Shown in pieces: positions 32,411-40,274 of a stretch of 42,767 nucleotides of DNA (position 1 is its first letter; each line of letters starts with the position of its first letter). This DNA comes from Acidimicrobiia bacterium (GTDB lineage Bacteria; Actinomycetota; Acidimicrobiia; Acidimicrobiales; AC-14). Position numbers and translations under genes: made by a program. The notes below the pieces were generated by a model that saw only the letters and a list, made by a program, of their open reading frames with translations, made no database searches and was not told the origin of the DNA. The stretch lies in assembly GCA_023265045.1 (NCBI GenBank), contig JAHFUQ010000010.1:1-42767 (forward strand). Reading direction: 5' to 3'.

Positions 32411-34079
32411 CGGCCGGGGTGATCCTCGTGCGGAGGGTGACGGGCAGCTCGGCGGCAACGGCGACCTCGATCACCTCGCCCGTCTGGCGCTGACCGAAGC
32501 CGGTTGCGATCTGGGCCGGGCGTGACGGGGCAGTCACGCCCGGGCCGGAGGAAGACACCCGCACGGCGTCACCCGTCAGGTGGAACCGGGCCGTCACCCG
32601 GTGAGCGCCGGCGCCGGTGATCTCGTCGGTCACCTCGACCGCCGCTGAGGTGACCCGCCACGTCCGGAGGTGCCGGGGCCTTCCCCGGAGGCGCTCGTAG
32701 CCGTCGTGGGAGGCGGCCAGGGTGACGGCGCCGCCGGCGACGGCATCGACGGCGACGGCATCGACGGCGACGGCATCGACGGCGGCGTAACGGAGGGTCG
32801 GCTTGGCCCGCCGAGCAGCCCGGAACACGCCCCAGACCTCGGTCTGGTCGGCGCCGTCGATCTCGACGGTGTTGTGGGCCGCCGTCGACCGCTCATAGGC
32901 GCGCTGGGGGCCGGCGTCGTAGGTCGACACGCCGGTGTCGACGACGGCGCGTTCCCCGTCGACGGCCAGCTCGAAGCTGAGGCAGTCGGCGTGGGCGTGG
33001 GCGGGCAGCTCGGACGGGCACGGAACGCCGACGTCGGCCACCAGATGGAGCCGGTCGCCGCCGCGCATGACGGCGTACCCCGACGGCTGCAGCAGGATCA
33101 GGGGTTCGACGGTGGCCGGCGCGGTGGGCTCGAGGGCCTCGATCCGGCGCCGGCCCACGCGGACGCAGTCGTTGAACATCGGGACGTCGCCGTCGGGCAT
33201 GAGCATGGCGCCCAGCCAACGCCGCATGGCGGCGATCGCCTCACCCAGCCCGGCGAGGGGCGGGAGGCCGGCCGCGGCGAGGAGGCCCTGCACGTCGAGC
33301 AGGTCGCCCAACACCTGGCAGTGGTACGACGGCGAGCGTTCGTAGTGGCCGCCGTCGGCGAGGACCTGCACGGCGAGCTGCTCTTCAAGCCGGTCGCCGG
33401 CGACGCGGCGCAGGCGTTCGTCGCCGAAGAACACGCCGAGCCCAAGGAGCGCCTTGAGGTTCTTCACCAGATGGTTGCCGCCCACGTCGAGCTCCAAGAA
33501 AGCCCGCACGAAGCGCGGGTACGCGGCGAAGGCCGCGAGCCATTCGGCTTCGATCGCCGACCCGGCCACCAGGGGTTCGTAGGCGCCGCACCACGCCCAC
33601 GCCCGCAGCGAGACGACGTACGGCGACCACGGGTCGCCGCGCCACACCGGCGCGCCGGCGCGCCACGAGCGCCACAGGCGGGCGAACGCGTCACGCGCCC
33701 AGTCCCGGTCGGGGTGGGCGGAGAAGGCCCACGCCCACTCGAAGTAGTGGAGGTGGTACCGCCACAGGCGGCCGGCCGTGAGCTGCTGCCAGCCGTCAGG
33801 CGCCCCGATCTCGCGGGTGTCCTCGAGGAACCGGAACCGGCCCTCGGCGTTGTCCTCGGCGTTCGGGAACCCGTCCGCGAGGATCGCGTCCATGGGCGCG
33901 AAGCCGGCCGGCCAGCCGGGCGCGGCGGCGCCGCCACGCCGGCGAAAGACCGGTGTCGTCGCCGGCAGGCGGCCGAGCGCCGCCCGCTGGCCCCGGAGCC
34001 GCAACCGGTGGACGCCTTGGGCCGGCCGCAAACCGGCCACGGTGCGGAGGTAGCGGCTGGCGCTCGCGCCCGCGGTCAC
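32388..34079 (-). CDS. Heparinase II/III-like protein
   Basis: 563 residues. An (alpha/alpha) toroid part contains LWRYHLHYFEWAWAF, VGGNHLVKNLKALLGLGVFF and GGHYERSPSYHCQVLGDLLD. The C-terminal beta-sandwich has the Hepar_II_III signatures HAHADCLSFEL and STAAHNTVEIDG. These are the residues used by polysaccharide lyases of the family on uronic-acid polymers. No signal peptide is evident, so it may act in the cytoplasm or be exported another way. A 15-bp triplicate repeat (32739-32783) inserts AVDAV copies before the last domain. GTG 34079 overlaps the upstream SDR stop (GTGA). Confidence 0.88.
   Translation of the reverse strand: MTAGASASRYLRTVAGLRPAQGVHRLRLRGQRAALGRLPATTPVFRRRGGAAAPGWPAGFAPMDAILADGFPNAEDNAEGRFRFLEDTREIGAPDGWQQLTAGRLWRYHLHYFEWAWAFSAHPDRDWARDAFARLWRSWRAGAPVWRGDPWSPYVVSLRAWAWCGAYEPLVAGSAIEAEWLAAFAAYPRFVRAFLELDVGGNHLVKNLKALLGLGVFFGDERLRRVAGDRLEEQLAVQVLADGGHYERSPSYHCQVLGDLLDVQGLLAAAGLPPLAGLGEAIAAMRRWLGAMLMPDGDVPMFNDCVRVGRRRIEALEPTAPATVEPLILLQPSGYAVMRGGDRLHLVADVGVPCPSELPAHAHADCLSFELAVDGERAVVDTGVSTYDAGPQRAYERSTAAHNTVEIDGADQTEVWGVFRAARRAKPTLRYAAVDAVAVDAVAVDAVAGGAVTLAASHDGYERLRGRPRHLRTWRVTSAAVEVTDEITGAGAHRVTARFHLTGDAVRVSSSGPGVTAPSRPAQIATGFGQRQTGEVIEVAVAAELPVTLRTRITPAVTQRRRS
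32739..32783. repeat. 15-bp triple tandem repeat in the heparinase-like gene
   Basis: Three exact copies of gacggcatcgacggc. On the minus coding strand they give three AVDAV units without shifting the frame, probably in a surface loop of the beta-sandwich domain. Confidence 0.85.
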
Positions 34080-34945
34080 GCCCGGCCGCCCGCTTCCTCG
34101 CGGATGCCGGCGGCGAAGGACCGCGGGTTGAAGCCGAGGTCGTGGCGCGCCGGGCCGATGTCGAACGCCTTGTCCTCGGCCAGCCGCTCGAGCTGCTCGG
34201 CCCGCACCCGGGGACGGCCGCTGACGCGCTCGTGAAGCCGCGCCGCGGCGATCACCGGCCTGAGCGGCACGGGGACGATCCGGGGCGTGCGGCCGACCGC
34301 CTGGGCGGACTGGCGCACCACTTCCCGCAGGGCGAGCGGTTCGGGGCCGGCGATCTCGTACTCCCGCCCGATCGCCCCCGGCGCCGCCAGCGCGGCGACG
34401 ACCGCCCCGGCCAGGTCCTCCACGTGGACCGGCTGCTGCAGTCCCTGCCCGCCGCCCGGCAAGGGCACGATCGGCGATCTCCGCAACAACCCGAGGAGCC
34501 GGGCCATGTTCCGGTCGCCGGGCGCGCCGTAGATCATCGTCGGGCGCAGGATCGTCCAATCGAGGGTGCTGGCGCGGATGGCGTCCTCGGCCGCGAGCCG
34601 CACCGACTTGGACCGCGCCTCGAGGGTGGTGAAGATCGCCGTCGTCGACACGAACACGGCCCGGCGCAACCCCGCCTCCTCGGCCGCGGCGACGATCCCG
34701 GGCGCATGGCCGAACCCCAACGACGCGAGGTTCACGAGGGCGGCCCCGCCCGGTGAGGCGAAGGCGGCGTCCACCGCTGCAGGATCGTCGAGATCGCCCC
34801 AGACCGCCGTGGCGCCGAGGCGTTCGACCTTCTCGGCGGCAGCGGCGCTGCGAGCGAGGGCGAAAACCTCGTCGCCGCCGGCGATGAGCAGGCGGACAAC
34901 GTGGCCGCCGAGGAAACCGCTCCCCCCGGTGACGAGGACCTTCAT
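34076..34945 (-). CDS. Atypical NAD(P)-binding SDR (nucleotide-sugar reductase-like)
   Basis: 289-residue Rossmann protein: VLVTGGSGFLGGHVV at the N-terminus, then FVSTTAIFTTLEARSK, LDWTILRPTMIYG and QQPVHVEDLAGAVV. The catalytic YxxxK of classical SDRs is missing: in the alignment position (RSKSVRLAAED) Ser and Arg replace Tyr and Lys. It is therefore closer to atypical (NDUFA9-like) SDRs. Its place between a WbuB-like GT4 and a heparinase-like gene suggests a sugar-nucleotide role, but the missing residues make plain reductase activity uncertain. ATG 34945 overlaps the GT4 stop (ATGA). Confidence 0.78.
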   Translation of the reverse strand: MKVLVTGGSGFLGGHVVRLLIAGGDEVFALARSAAAAEKVERLGATAVWGDLDDPAAVDAAFASPGGAALVNLASLGFGHAPGIVAAAEEAGLRRAVFVSTTAIFTTLEARSKSVRLAAEDAIRASTLDWTILRPTMIYGAPGDRNMARLLGLLRRSPIVPLPGGGQGLQQPVHVEDLAGAVVAALAAPGAIGREYEIAGPEPLALREVVRQSAQAVGRTPRIVPVPLRPVIAAARLHERVSGRPRVRAEQLERLAEDKAFDIGPARHDLGFNPRSFAAGIREEAGGRA

Positions 34946-36192
34946 CGCTCGTCGACGAGCGTGCGCAACAGTTGGCGGTATCCCTCGGCCAGGCGCCGGC
35001 GGTCGAAATGCGCCGCCACGTACGCCCGGCCCTGCTCCCCCATCGCCGTCCGCCGACAAGGGTCGGCGGCCAATGCCTTGACCGCGTCCGCCAACGCCGC
35101 CTGGTCCTCAGGCTCGACGACGAGCGCGCCCGCGTCGACCAGGATGCCGGCCGCCTCGCCGCGCAAGGCGCCGATCACCGCCCGGCCCGCGGCCAGGTAC
35201 TCGAACATCTTCGAGGGGATGAAGCTTTGGAACAGCGGAACGTCGCGCAGCGGGACGAGGCAGATGTCGGCCGCCGCCAGCAGGCCCGGCATCTCGTCAC
35301 GCCCGACGGACGGAAGCAGGGTCACGTTGGCCAGGCCCGCGCGTTCCACCTGGGCCTCGATCGACGCCTTCTCGGCGCCGTCGCCGACGAGGGCGAAGTG
35401 GATCGGCTCTCCCGCGAGCTTGCCTGCGGCCCCGACCACGTTGGCGAGGGCGTGGGAGATGCCGTGGGCGCCGGCGTACAGCACCAGGGCCTCGCCCGGG
35501 CGGGCGCCCAGCCGGGACCGCACGGCGGCGACGGTCTCCGCCGCCGCCTGGCCGCCGGTCCGAGGGCCGAACCGTTCGAGGTCGGCGCCGTTGCGGATGG
35601 TGTGGACCTTGGAGGGCGGGATGCCGCGGCCGACGAGGTTCTCCCGAAACCCCTCGGTGACGACCACCACCGCATCGGCGGCCCGGTAGTTGCTCATCTC
35701 CAAGGCTTCGAGGGCGTGGACGACCCGCCGGTTGGTGATGACGCCCAGCTCGACCATGGCCGCCGGCCACAGGTCGCGCACCTCGAGGACCAGGCGGGCG
35801 CGCCGCCACCGGGCAATGGCACGCGCCGCGAAGACGGAGAAGAACGTCGGGGACGATACGACGACGACGTCCGCTCTCCCGGCGGGGCGGAGGCCGAGCG
35901 CCACGCTCGTCACCATGAACGAGGCGTGGCCGAGCGTTTTGCGGAGCACACCCTCGTTGGGTGTGGCGAACAGCCAGGTACGCACGATCCGGTAGCCGTC
36001 CACCGATTCCTTCAGCCGCAGCTTGCGCCGGTACGCCGGCGGGACGACCCCGCTCGGGTGGTTTGGCATGCCGGTGAGGACGGTTACGTCCTCGCCTCGA
36101 TGAGACCACCACGCCGCCAGCTCGCTCAGGCGGGCCTGGGGCGCACCGACCTCAGGCGGAAAGTAGTGGCTGACGATGAGGACCCGCGGCAT
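34942..36192 (-). CDS. GT4-family glycosyltransferase, WbuB-like
   Basis: 416 residues. MPRVLIVSHYFPPEVGAPQARL, VTVLTGMPNHPSG and LVLEVRDLWPAAMVELG are the WbuB/WcaI-type acceptor-domain signatures; the donor domain has VLYAGAHGISHAL and FIPSKMFEYLAAGRAVIGAL, the usual end of this subfamily. Members add a HexNAc-type residue early in O-antigen units, often next to a WbpL-like transferase, as is the case here. ATG 36192 shares its A with the upstream stop (TGATG). Confidence 0.9.
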   Translation of the reverse strand: MPRVLIVSHYFPPEVGAPQARLSELAAWWSHRGEDVTVLTGMPNHPSGVVPPAYRRKLRLKESVDGYRIVRTWLFATPNEGVLRKTLGHASFMVTSVALGLRPAGRADVVVVSSPTFFSVFAARAIARWRRARLVLEVRDLWPAAMVELGVITNRRVVHALEALEMSNYRAADAVVVVTEGFRENLVGRGIPPSKVHTIRNGADLERFGPRTGGQAAAETVAAVRSRLGARPGEALVLYAGAHGISHALANVVGAAGKLAGEPIHFALVGDGAEKASIEAQVERAGLANVTLLPSVGRDEMPGLLAAADICLVPLRDVPLFQSFIPSKMFEYLAAGRAVIGALRGEAAGILVDAGALVVEPEDQAALADAVKALAADPCRRTAMGEQGRAYVAAHFDRRRLAEGYRQLLRTLVDER

Positions 36193-37196
36193 CAGGCGAT
36201 GGCGGGCTGCCTCCGCCGCACCCGCCCGACGAGCGACGGGGCGGCCAGGTAGGCGGCGAGGACCGCGGCAACGCCCAGGTCGCCGAGCAGCCGGAGCTGC
36301 AGCGAACCGGCCAAGCTGAGGGCGCCCAGCGCGGAACACACCGCCATCACGATGACCAAGCCCACGGTGGCGCGGGTGTGGGAGCCCGCCAGCTGCGTCG
36401 TCAACCGTTGGTACACGTGCTCGCGATGCGGCTCAAACCACACCTCGCCACGAGCGATGCGGCGGACGAGCGTGACGCCGGTGTCGGCCAGGAAGACGGC
36501 AAACGGCGCCACGACCGCTTCGAACGGTATCCCCGAACGCAGCGCCTCGACGGCCATCACGGCCAGCGTGGCGCCAAAGAAGTAGCTGCCGACGTCGCCC
36601 AGGAAGACCCTGGCGCGCGGAACGTTCCACGGAAGGAAGCCGAGGGCGGCGCCGCCCACGATCAAGGCCATGGCGCTGAGCCAGGCGACGCCCTCCGACC
36701 GTCCCACGAGGTACCAGGCGCCCGCCGCGACCACGGCCTGACCGGCGGCCAGCCCGTTGATCCCGTCCATGAAGTTGAAGGCGTTCGTGTACGACACGAT
36801 CCACACGACCATCGCGACGCCGAACGCGACGTGCCAGGCCAACCCGCCGTGGAACGTCTTGAACGTCCACGGCAGGGCGAGGGCGGCCGCCGCGAACAGC
36901 AACGGAAGCCGCCGGAGGGCGGAGACACCGACGACGTCCTCCAACAACCCCACCAGCCCGACGGCGACGCCGCACATCAGCAGGCTGGCGCGGGAGACAC
37001 CGCTCAACTCAGGGCCCAGCGCGACCGTCAGGGTGACGGCGATGGCGATGCCCAGGCCGCCGCCTCGCGGGGTGGCCAGCCGGTGCATCGACCGTCCGTT
37101 CGGGACGTCGAGGACGTGCCAGCGGCGCAGACCGAGGGTGATCACCGGCGTGACGGCGATGGAGATGATGAAGGCCAGCAACCCTCGTAGAGGCAT
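36192..37196 (-). CDS. Polyprenyl-phosphate sugar-1-phosphate transferase, WbpL-like
   Basis: 334-residue membrane enzyme of the MraY/WecA superfamily with about ten helices. Motifs: ATPRGGGLGIA, GLLEDVVGV (Glu-Asp where WecA has Asp-Asp), NAFNFMDGINGLAAGQ, ARVFLGDVGSYFFG and REHVYQRL in place of the HHRL found in the window's other copy. These differences match the WbpL/Fuc4NAc-QuiNAc branch. It would prime a lipid carrier with a deoxy-HexNAc-1-P. ATG 37196 is preferred (GGGAAG before it); TTG 37211 is a longer option. Heads a four-gene coupled operon. Confidence 0.88.
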   Translation of the reverse strand: MPLRGLLAFIISIAVTPVITLGLRRWHVLDVPNGRSMHRLATPRGGGLGIAIAVTLTVALGPELSGVSRASLLMCGVAVGLVGLLEDVVGVSALRRLPLLFAAAALALPWTFKTFHGGLAWHVAFGVAMVVWIVSYTNAFNFMDGINGLAAGQAVVAAGAWYLVGRSEGVAWLSAMALIVGGAALGFLPWNVPRARVFLGDVGSYFFGATLAVMAVEALRSGIPFEAVVAPFAVFLADTGVTLVRRIARGEVWFEPHREHVYQRLTTQLAGSHTRATVGLVIVMAVCSALGALSLAGSLQLRLLGDLGVAAVLAAYLAAPSLVGRVRRRQPAIA

Positions 37197-37288
37197 ACCA
37201 ACTTCCCGCAACCCGTTGCGCGACCGGCGCCCGCCACTGCTTTCGCGGCCGCCCCCGATTGACTGCCCAGATCGTAGCCCGATGCTTG

Positions 37289-37294
37289 TAGCGT
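37289..37294 (+). promoter_or_regulatory. Candidate -10 (TAGCGT), leaderless
   Basis: TAGCGT ends 9 nt before GTG 37304 of wecB, with no Shine-Dalgarno between. TTGACT (37259-37264) is present upstream, but 24 nt away is too far for a standard -35. Confidence 0.4.
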
Positions 37295-37303
37295 CAAACG
37301 CGC

Positions 37304-38374
37304 GTGCGTGCGCTCTGCGTCGCTGGGGCCCGCCCCAATTTCATGAAGGTCAAGCCGGTGGTCGACAGGCTCGAGTCCCGGCGCGTCGACGTGCAGTTGG
37401 TGCACACGGGCCAGCACTACGACAAGACCATGAGCGCGGTGTTCTTCGCCGAGCTCGGCCTGCGGGCGCCTGACCACTGGCTGGGGGTGGGCTCGGGCAG
37501 CCAGGCCCACCAGACGGCGGCGGCCATGACCGCGCTCGAGGCGCTCGTGGCCGACCTCGATCCGGACGTGATCGTCGTCGTCGGCGACGTCAACTCGACC
37601 CTTGCCGGCGCCCTGGTCGCGGCCAAGGCATGCGTGCCGCTGGCCCACGTCGAGGCGGGGCTCCGCAGCGGGGACCGGACGATGCCCGAGGAGGTCAACC
37701 GCATCGTGACCGACCATCTGAGCCAGCGCCTCTTCGCGCCCTCCCAGGACGCGGTGGACAACCTGGCGGCCGAAGGCGTGACCGCGGGCGTGCACCTCGT
37801 CGGCAACGTCATGATCGACACCTTGGCCGCCAATATCGAGCGCGCCCGTGCGAGGCCCGTGCTGGCGGGCTTTGGCCTCGAGGCGGGCGGGTACGGCCTG
37901 GTCACCCTCCACCGCCCGTCCAACGTCGACGACCCGGCGACCTTGCGAGGGCTACTGGACGCGCTCGGCGCCGTGGCCGAGGCGTGCCCCCTCCTGTTCC
38001 CTGCCCACCCCCGCACCGCCGAGCGGGTCGCCGGGTTGAACGCCCCCGCCGGAGTCGAGATCGTCGAGCCCCTCGGCTACCTCGACTTCCTGGCCCTCGA
38101 AGCGTCGGCACGCATCGTGCTGACCGACTCGGGCGGCGTCCAGGAGGAGACCACCGCACTGGGCGTCCCGTGCGTGACGCTACGGCGCACGACCGAGCGG
38201 CCGATCACCGTGACCGAGGGGACCAACACGGTCGCAGGCACGAGTCCGGCGGCGATCGTGGCGACGGCGCGGGCCGTCCTCGACAACCCACCCCAACCGC
38301 GGCGGCCGGCGCTGTGGGACGGCCACGCCGCCGAGCGCATCGCCACGATCCTGGTCGAGGCCGGAGTGGGCTGA
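37304..38374 (+). CDS. wecB: UDP-N-acetylglucosamine 2-epimerase (non-hydrolysing)
   Basis: 356-residue cytosolic GT-B-fold enzyme interconverting UDP-GlcNAc and UDP-ManNAc. GARPNFMKVKP at the N-terminus, QLVHTGQHYDKTMS, VVGDVNSTLAGALVA, HVEAGLRSGDRTMPEEVNR and LTDSGGVQEETTALGVPCVTLR are all family signatures, and length is normal. GTG start just after TAGCGT. It would feed the 6-dehydrogenase at 3820 (UDP-ManNAcA) or give ManNAc directly. Confidence 0.95.
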   Translation: MRALCVAGARPNFMKVKPVVDRLESRRVDVQLVHTGQHYDKTMSAVFFAELGLRAPDHWLGVGSGSQAHQTAAAMTALEALVADLDPDVIVVVGDVNSTLAGALVAAKACVPLAHVEAGLRSGDRTMPEEVNRIVTDHLSQRLFAPSQDAVDNLAAEGVTAGVHLVGNVMIDTLAANIERARARPVLAGFGLEAGGYGLVTLHRPSNVDDPATLRGLLDALGAVAEACPLLFPAHPRTAERVAGLNAPAGVEIVEPLGYLDFLALEASARIVLTDSGGVQEETTALGVPCVTLRRTTERPITVTEGTNTVAGTSPAAIVATARAVLDNPPQPRRPALWDGHAAERIATILVEAGVG

Positions 38375-38395
38375 CCGGCGTGAGGCCGGGGCGGT

Positions 38396-40201
38396 TCAGT
38401 CGTCTGAGGCGGGAACCCGGGCCGGCTGCCCGGACAACGCCGCCAGCTGCGAGGTGAGCGCGCCGTCCGGCGCCGCGACGTCGAGCTTGCGCACCGCCTC
38501 CGGTTCGATCCACTCGACGGGGACCTGGGAGATCAGGGGATGGGCGGGGCGGCGGTCGGGCTCGTCCGGCCCGAGCAGCACCTCGTGCAGCTTCTCGCCG
38601 CCGCGCAGGCCGGTGTAGTGGATGGTCACGGTGCGCTCGGCGCGCGCAGCCAGGAGCTGGGCGACCTCGGCGATGCGCACCGGGGCGCCCATGTCGAGCA
38701 CGAGGACCTCGCCGCTGCGGGCGATGGCGCCGGCCTGGATGACCAGCTCGACCGCCTCCTCGATCGTCATGAAGTAGCGGGTGACGTTGGGGTGCGTGAC
38801 CGTGACGGGTCCGCCCCGCTCGATCTGCGACTGGAGGGTGGCGAGCACCGAACCGCGGCTGCCGAGCACGTTTCCGAACCGGACGCTGAGGCACACGGTC
38901 GAGGAGTGCGCGGCCATGTACGCCGTCAGCCGCTCGGTGATGCGCTTGCTGTAGCCAAGCACGCTGCACGGCTCCGCCGCCTTGTCCGTCGAGATGTTGA
39001 TGATGCGCTCGACGCCGGTGGCGACCGCGAGCTCGAGCAGGTCGAGCGTCGCCCACACGTTGGTCTTGACCGCCTCGGCGGGGTGGCGTTCAAGGAGGGG
39101 GAGGTGCTTCAGGGCGGCGGCGTGGAAGATGACCTCCGGGCGGCGGGTGGTGAGGACGCGCTCGACGGCGGGACGGTCTCGCAAGTCGACGAGGACGAGA
39201 TCGGGCGAGTCCATGAGCGCCCGGCCGTAGATGGCCAGCTCCACCGCGTGGAGCGCGGATTCGTCCCGGTCGAGCAGGATCAGCTCGGCCGGCGCGAAGC
39301 GGTAGATCTGCCGACAGAGCTCCGATCCGATGGAGCCTCCGGCGCCGGTGACCAGCACCCGCTTTCCGGTCACGTACCCGGCGATGGACTCCAGGTCGGT
39401 GCGGATGCGATGGCGGCCCAGCAGGTCCTCGACCGAGATGTCGCGAATGTCCCCCACGCTGACGCGGCAATCCACCAGCTCGCTCACGGGCGGGAGAACC
39501 TTGACCGGCAACCCGCACGCGGCGGCCAGCTCCCCGATCTCGGTGACGAGGGCGGCGGGCGCACTGGGGAGGGCGATCAGCAGGGCGTCGGCGTTGGCCT
39601 CCCGGGCCGCCTCGGCAAGCCGCGACCGGTTCCCGACGACCGGGACGCCCATGATGCGCAGGTTGCGCCGGTCGGGGTCGTCGTCCAGCGCCGCGACGGG
39701 GACGTACTCGCTCTCCGGGTTCCGGAGCAGGGCCCGGATGATCTGGCTCCCGGCCTCGCCCGCTCCGAACACGAGCAGGCGCCGAGACCCGTCGGCACTC
39801 GGCCGCCGCCGCCGCTCGTCCTGCAACCGCCACACGTACCGCCCGCCCGCCATCAGCACCAGGCTGGCCACCCCGGCGCCCAGGGGAACGCTCCGGGGCA
39901 CGAGGTGGGGATCGAGCAGGACGTTGACGACGAACAGGCCGGCGGTGACCGCCACGACCGCATTGAGGACGCCGGCCAGTTCGTCGAAGCCCCCGAACGG
40001 CCACCGGCCCCGGTACAACCCGAAGAGGAGCCCCGCTACAACTTGGCCCGCCGCCACCAGCGGAACCGCCAGCAGGAGCCCACTGACATCGATGCGGCTG
40101 AAGTGGAGGTCATAGCGCGCCGCGGTCGCGAACGAGAGCGCGCCGACCCAGCACAGCCCGTCGAAGATGAGCTGCACGACTGAGCGTTGCCAGCCGACCA
40201 A
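38396..40201 (-). CDS. FlaA1/WbpM/CapD-like membrane nucleotide-sugar 4,6-dehydratase
   Basis: 601 residues. The N-terminal third has about four membrane helices and a first Rossmann module (RLLVFGAGEAGSQIIRALL). The catalytic SDR domain begins KRVLVTGAGGSIGSELCRQIY, followed by FHAAALKHLPLLERHP, INISTDKAAEPCSVLGYSKR and VRFGNVLGSRGSVL. The MGxxK of most WbpM-type enzymes is LGYSK here (Met to Leu). The reaction expected is UDP-GlcNAc to UDP-4-keto-6-deoxy-HexNAc. TTG 40201 is the best codon available; the frame stays open upstream to about 40274 without ATG, GTG or TTG. Confidence 0.9.
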   Translation of the reverse strand: MVGWQRSVVQLIFDGLCWVGALSFATAARYDLHFSRIDVSGLLLAVPLVAAGQVVAGLLFGLYRGRWPFGGFDELAGVLNAVVAVTAGLFVVNVLLDPHLVPRSVPLGAGVASLVLMAGGRYVWRLQDERRRRPSADGSRRLLVFGAGEAGSQIIRALLRNPESEYVPVAALDDDPDRRNLRIMGVPVVGNRSRLAEAAREANADALLIALPSAPAALVTEIGELAAACGLPVKVLPPVSELVDCRVSVGDIRDISVEDLLGRHRIRTDLESIAGYVTGKRVLVTGAGGSIGSELCRQIYRFAPAELILLDRDESALHAVELAIYGRALMDSPDLVLVDLRDRPAVERVLTTRRPEVIFHAAALKHLPLLERHPAEAVKTNVWATLDLLELAVATGVERIINISTDKAAEPCSVLGYSKRITERLTAYMAAHSSTVCLSVRFGNVLGSRGSVLATLQSQIERGGPVTVTHPNVTRYFMTIEEAVELVIQAGAIARSGEVLVLDMGAPVRIAEVAQLLAARAERTVTIHYTGLRGGEKLHEVLLGPDEPDRRPAHPLISQVPVEWIEPEAVRKLDVAAPDGALTSQLAALSGQPARVPASDD

Positions 40202-40274
40202 CCGTCCAAATCGTGAGGCGCCCGCGGCACGATCGTACCGAACTGCGGTCGCGGCCCGTGTATGCCCGGTCAGG

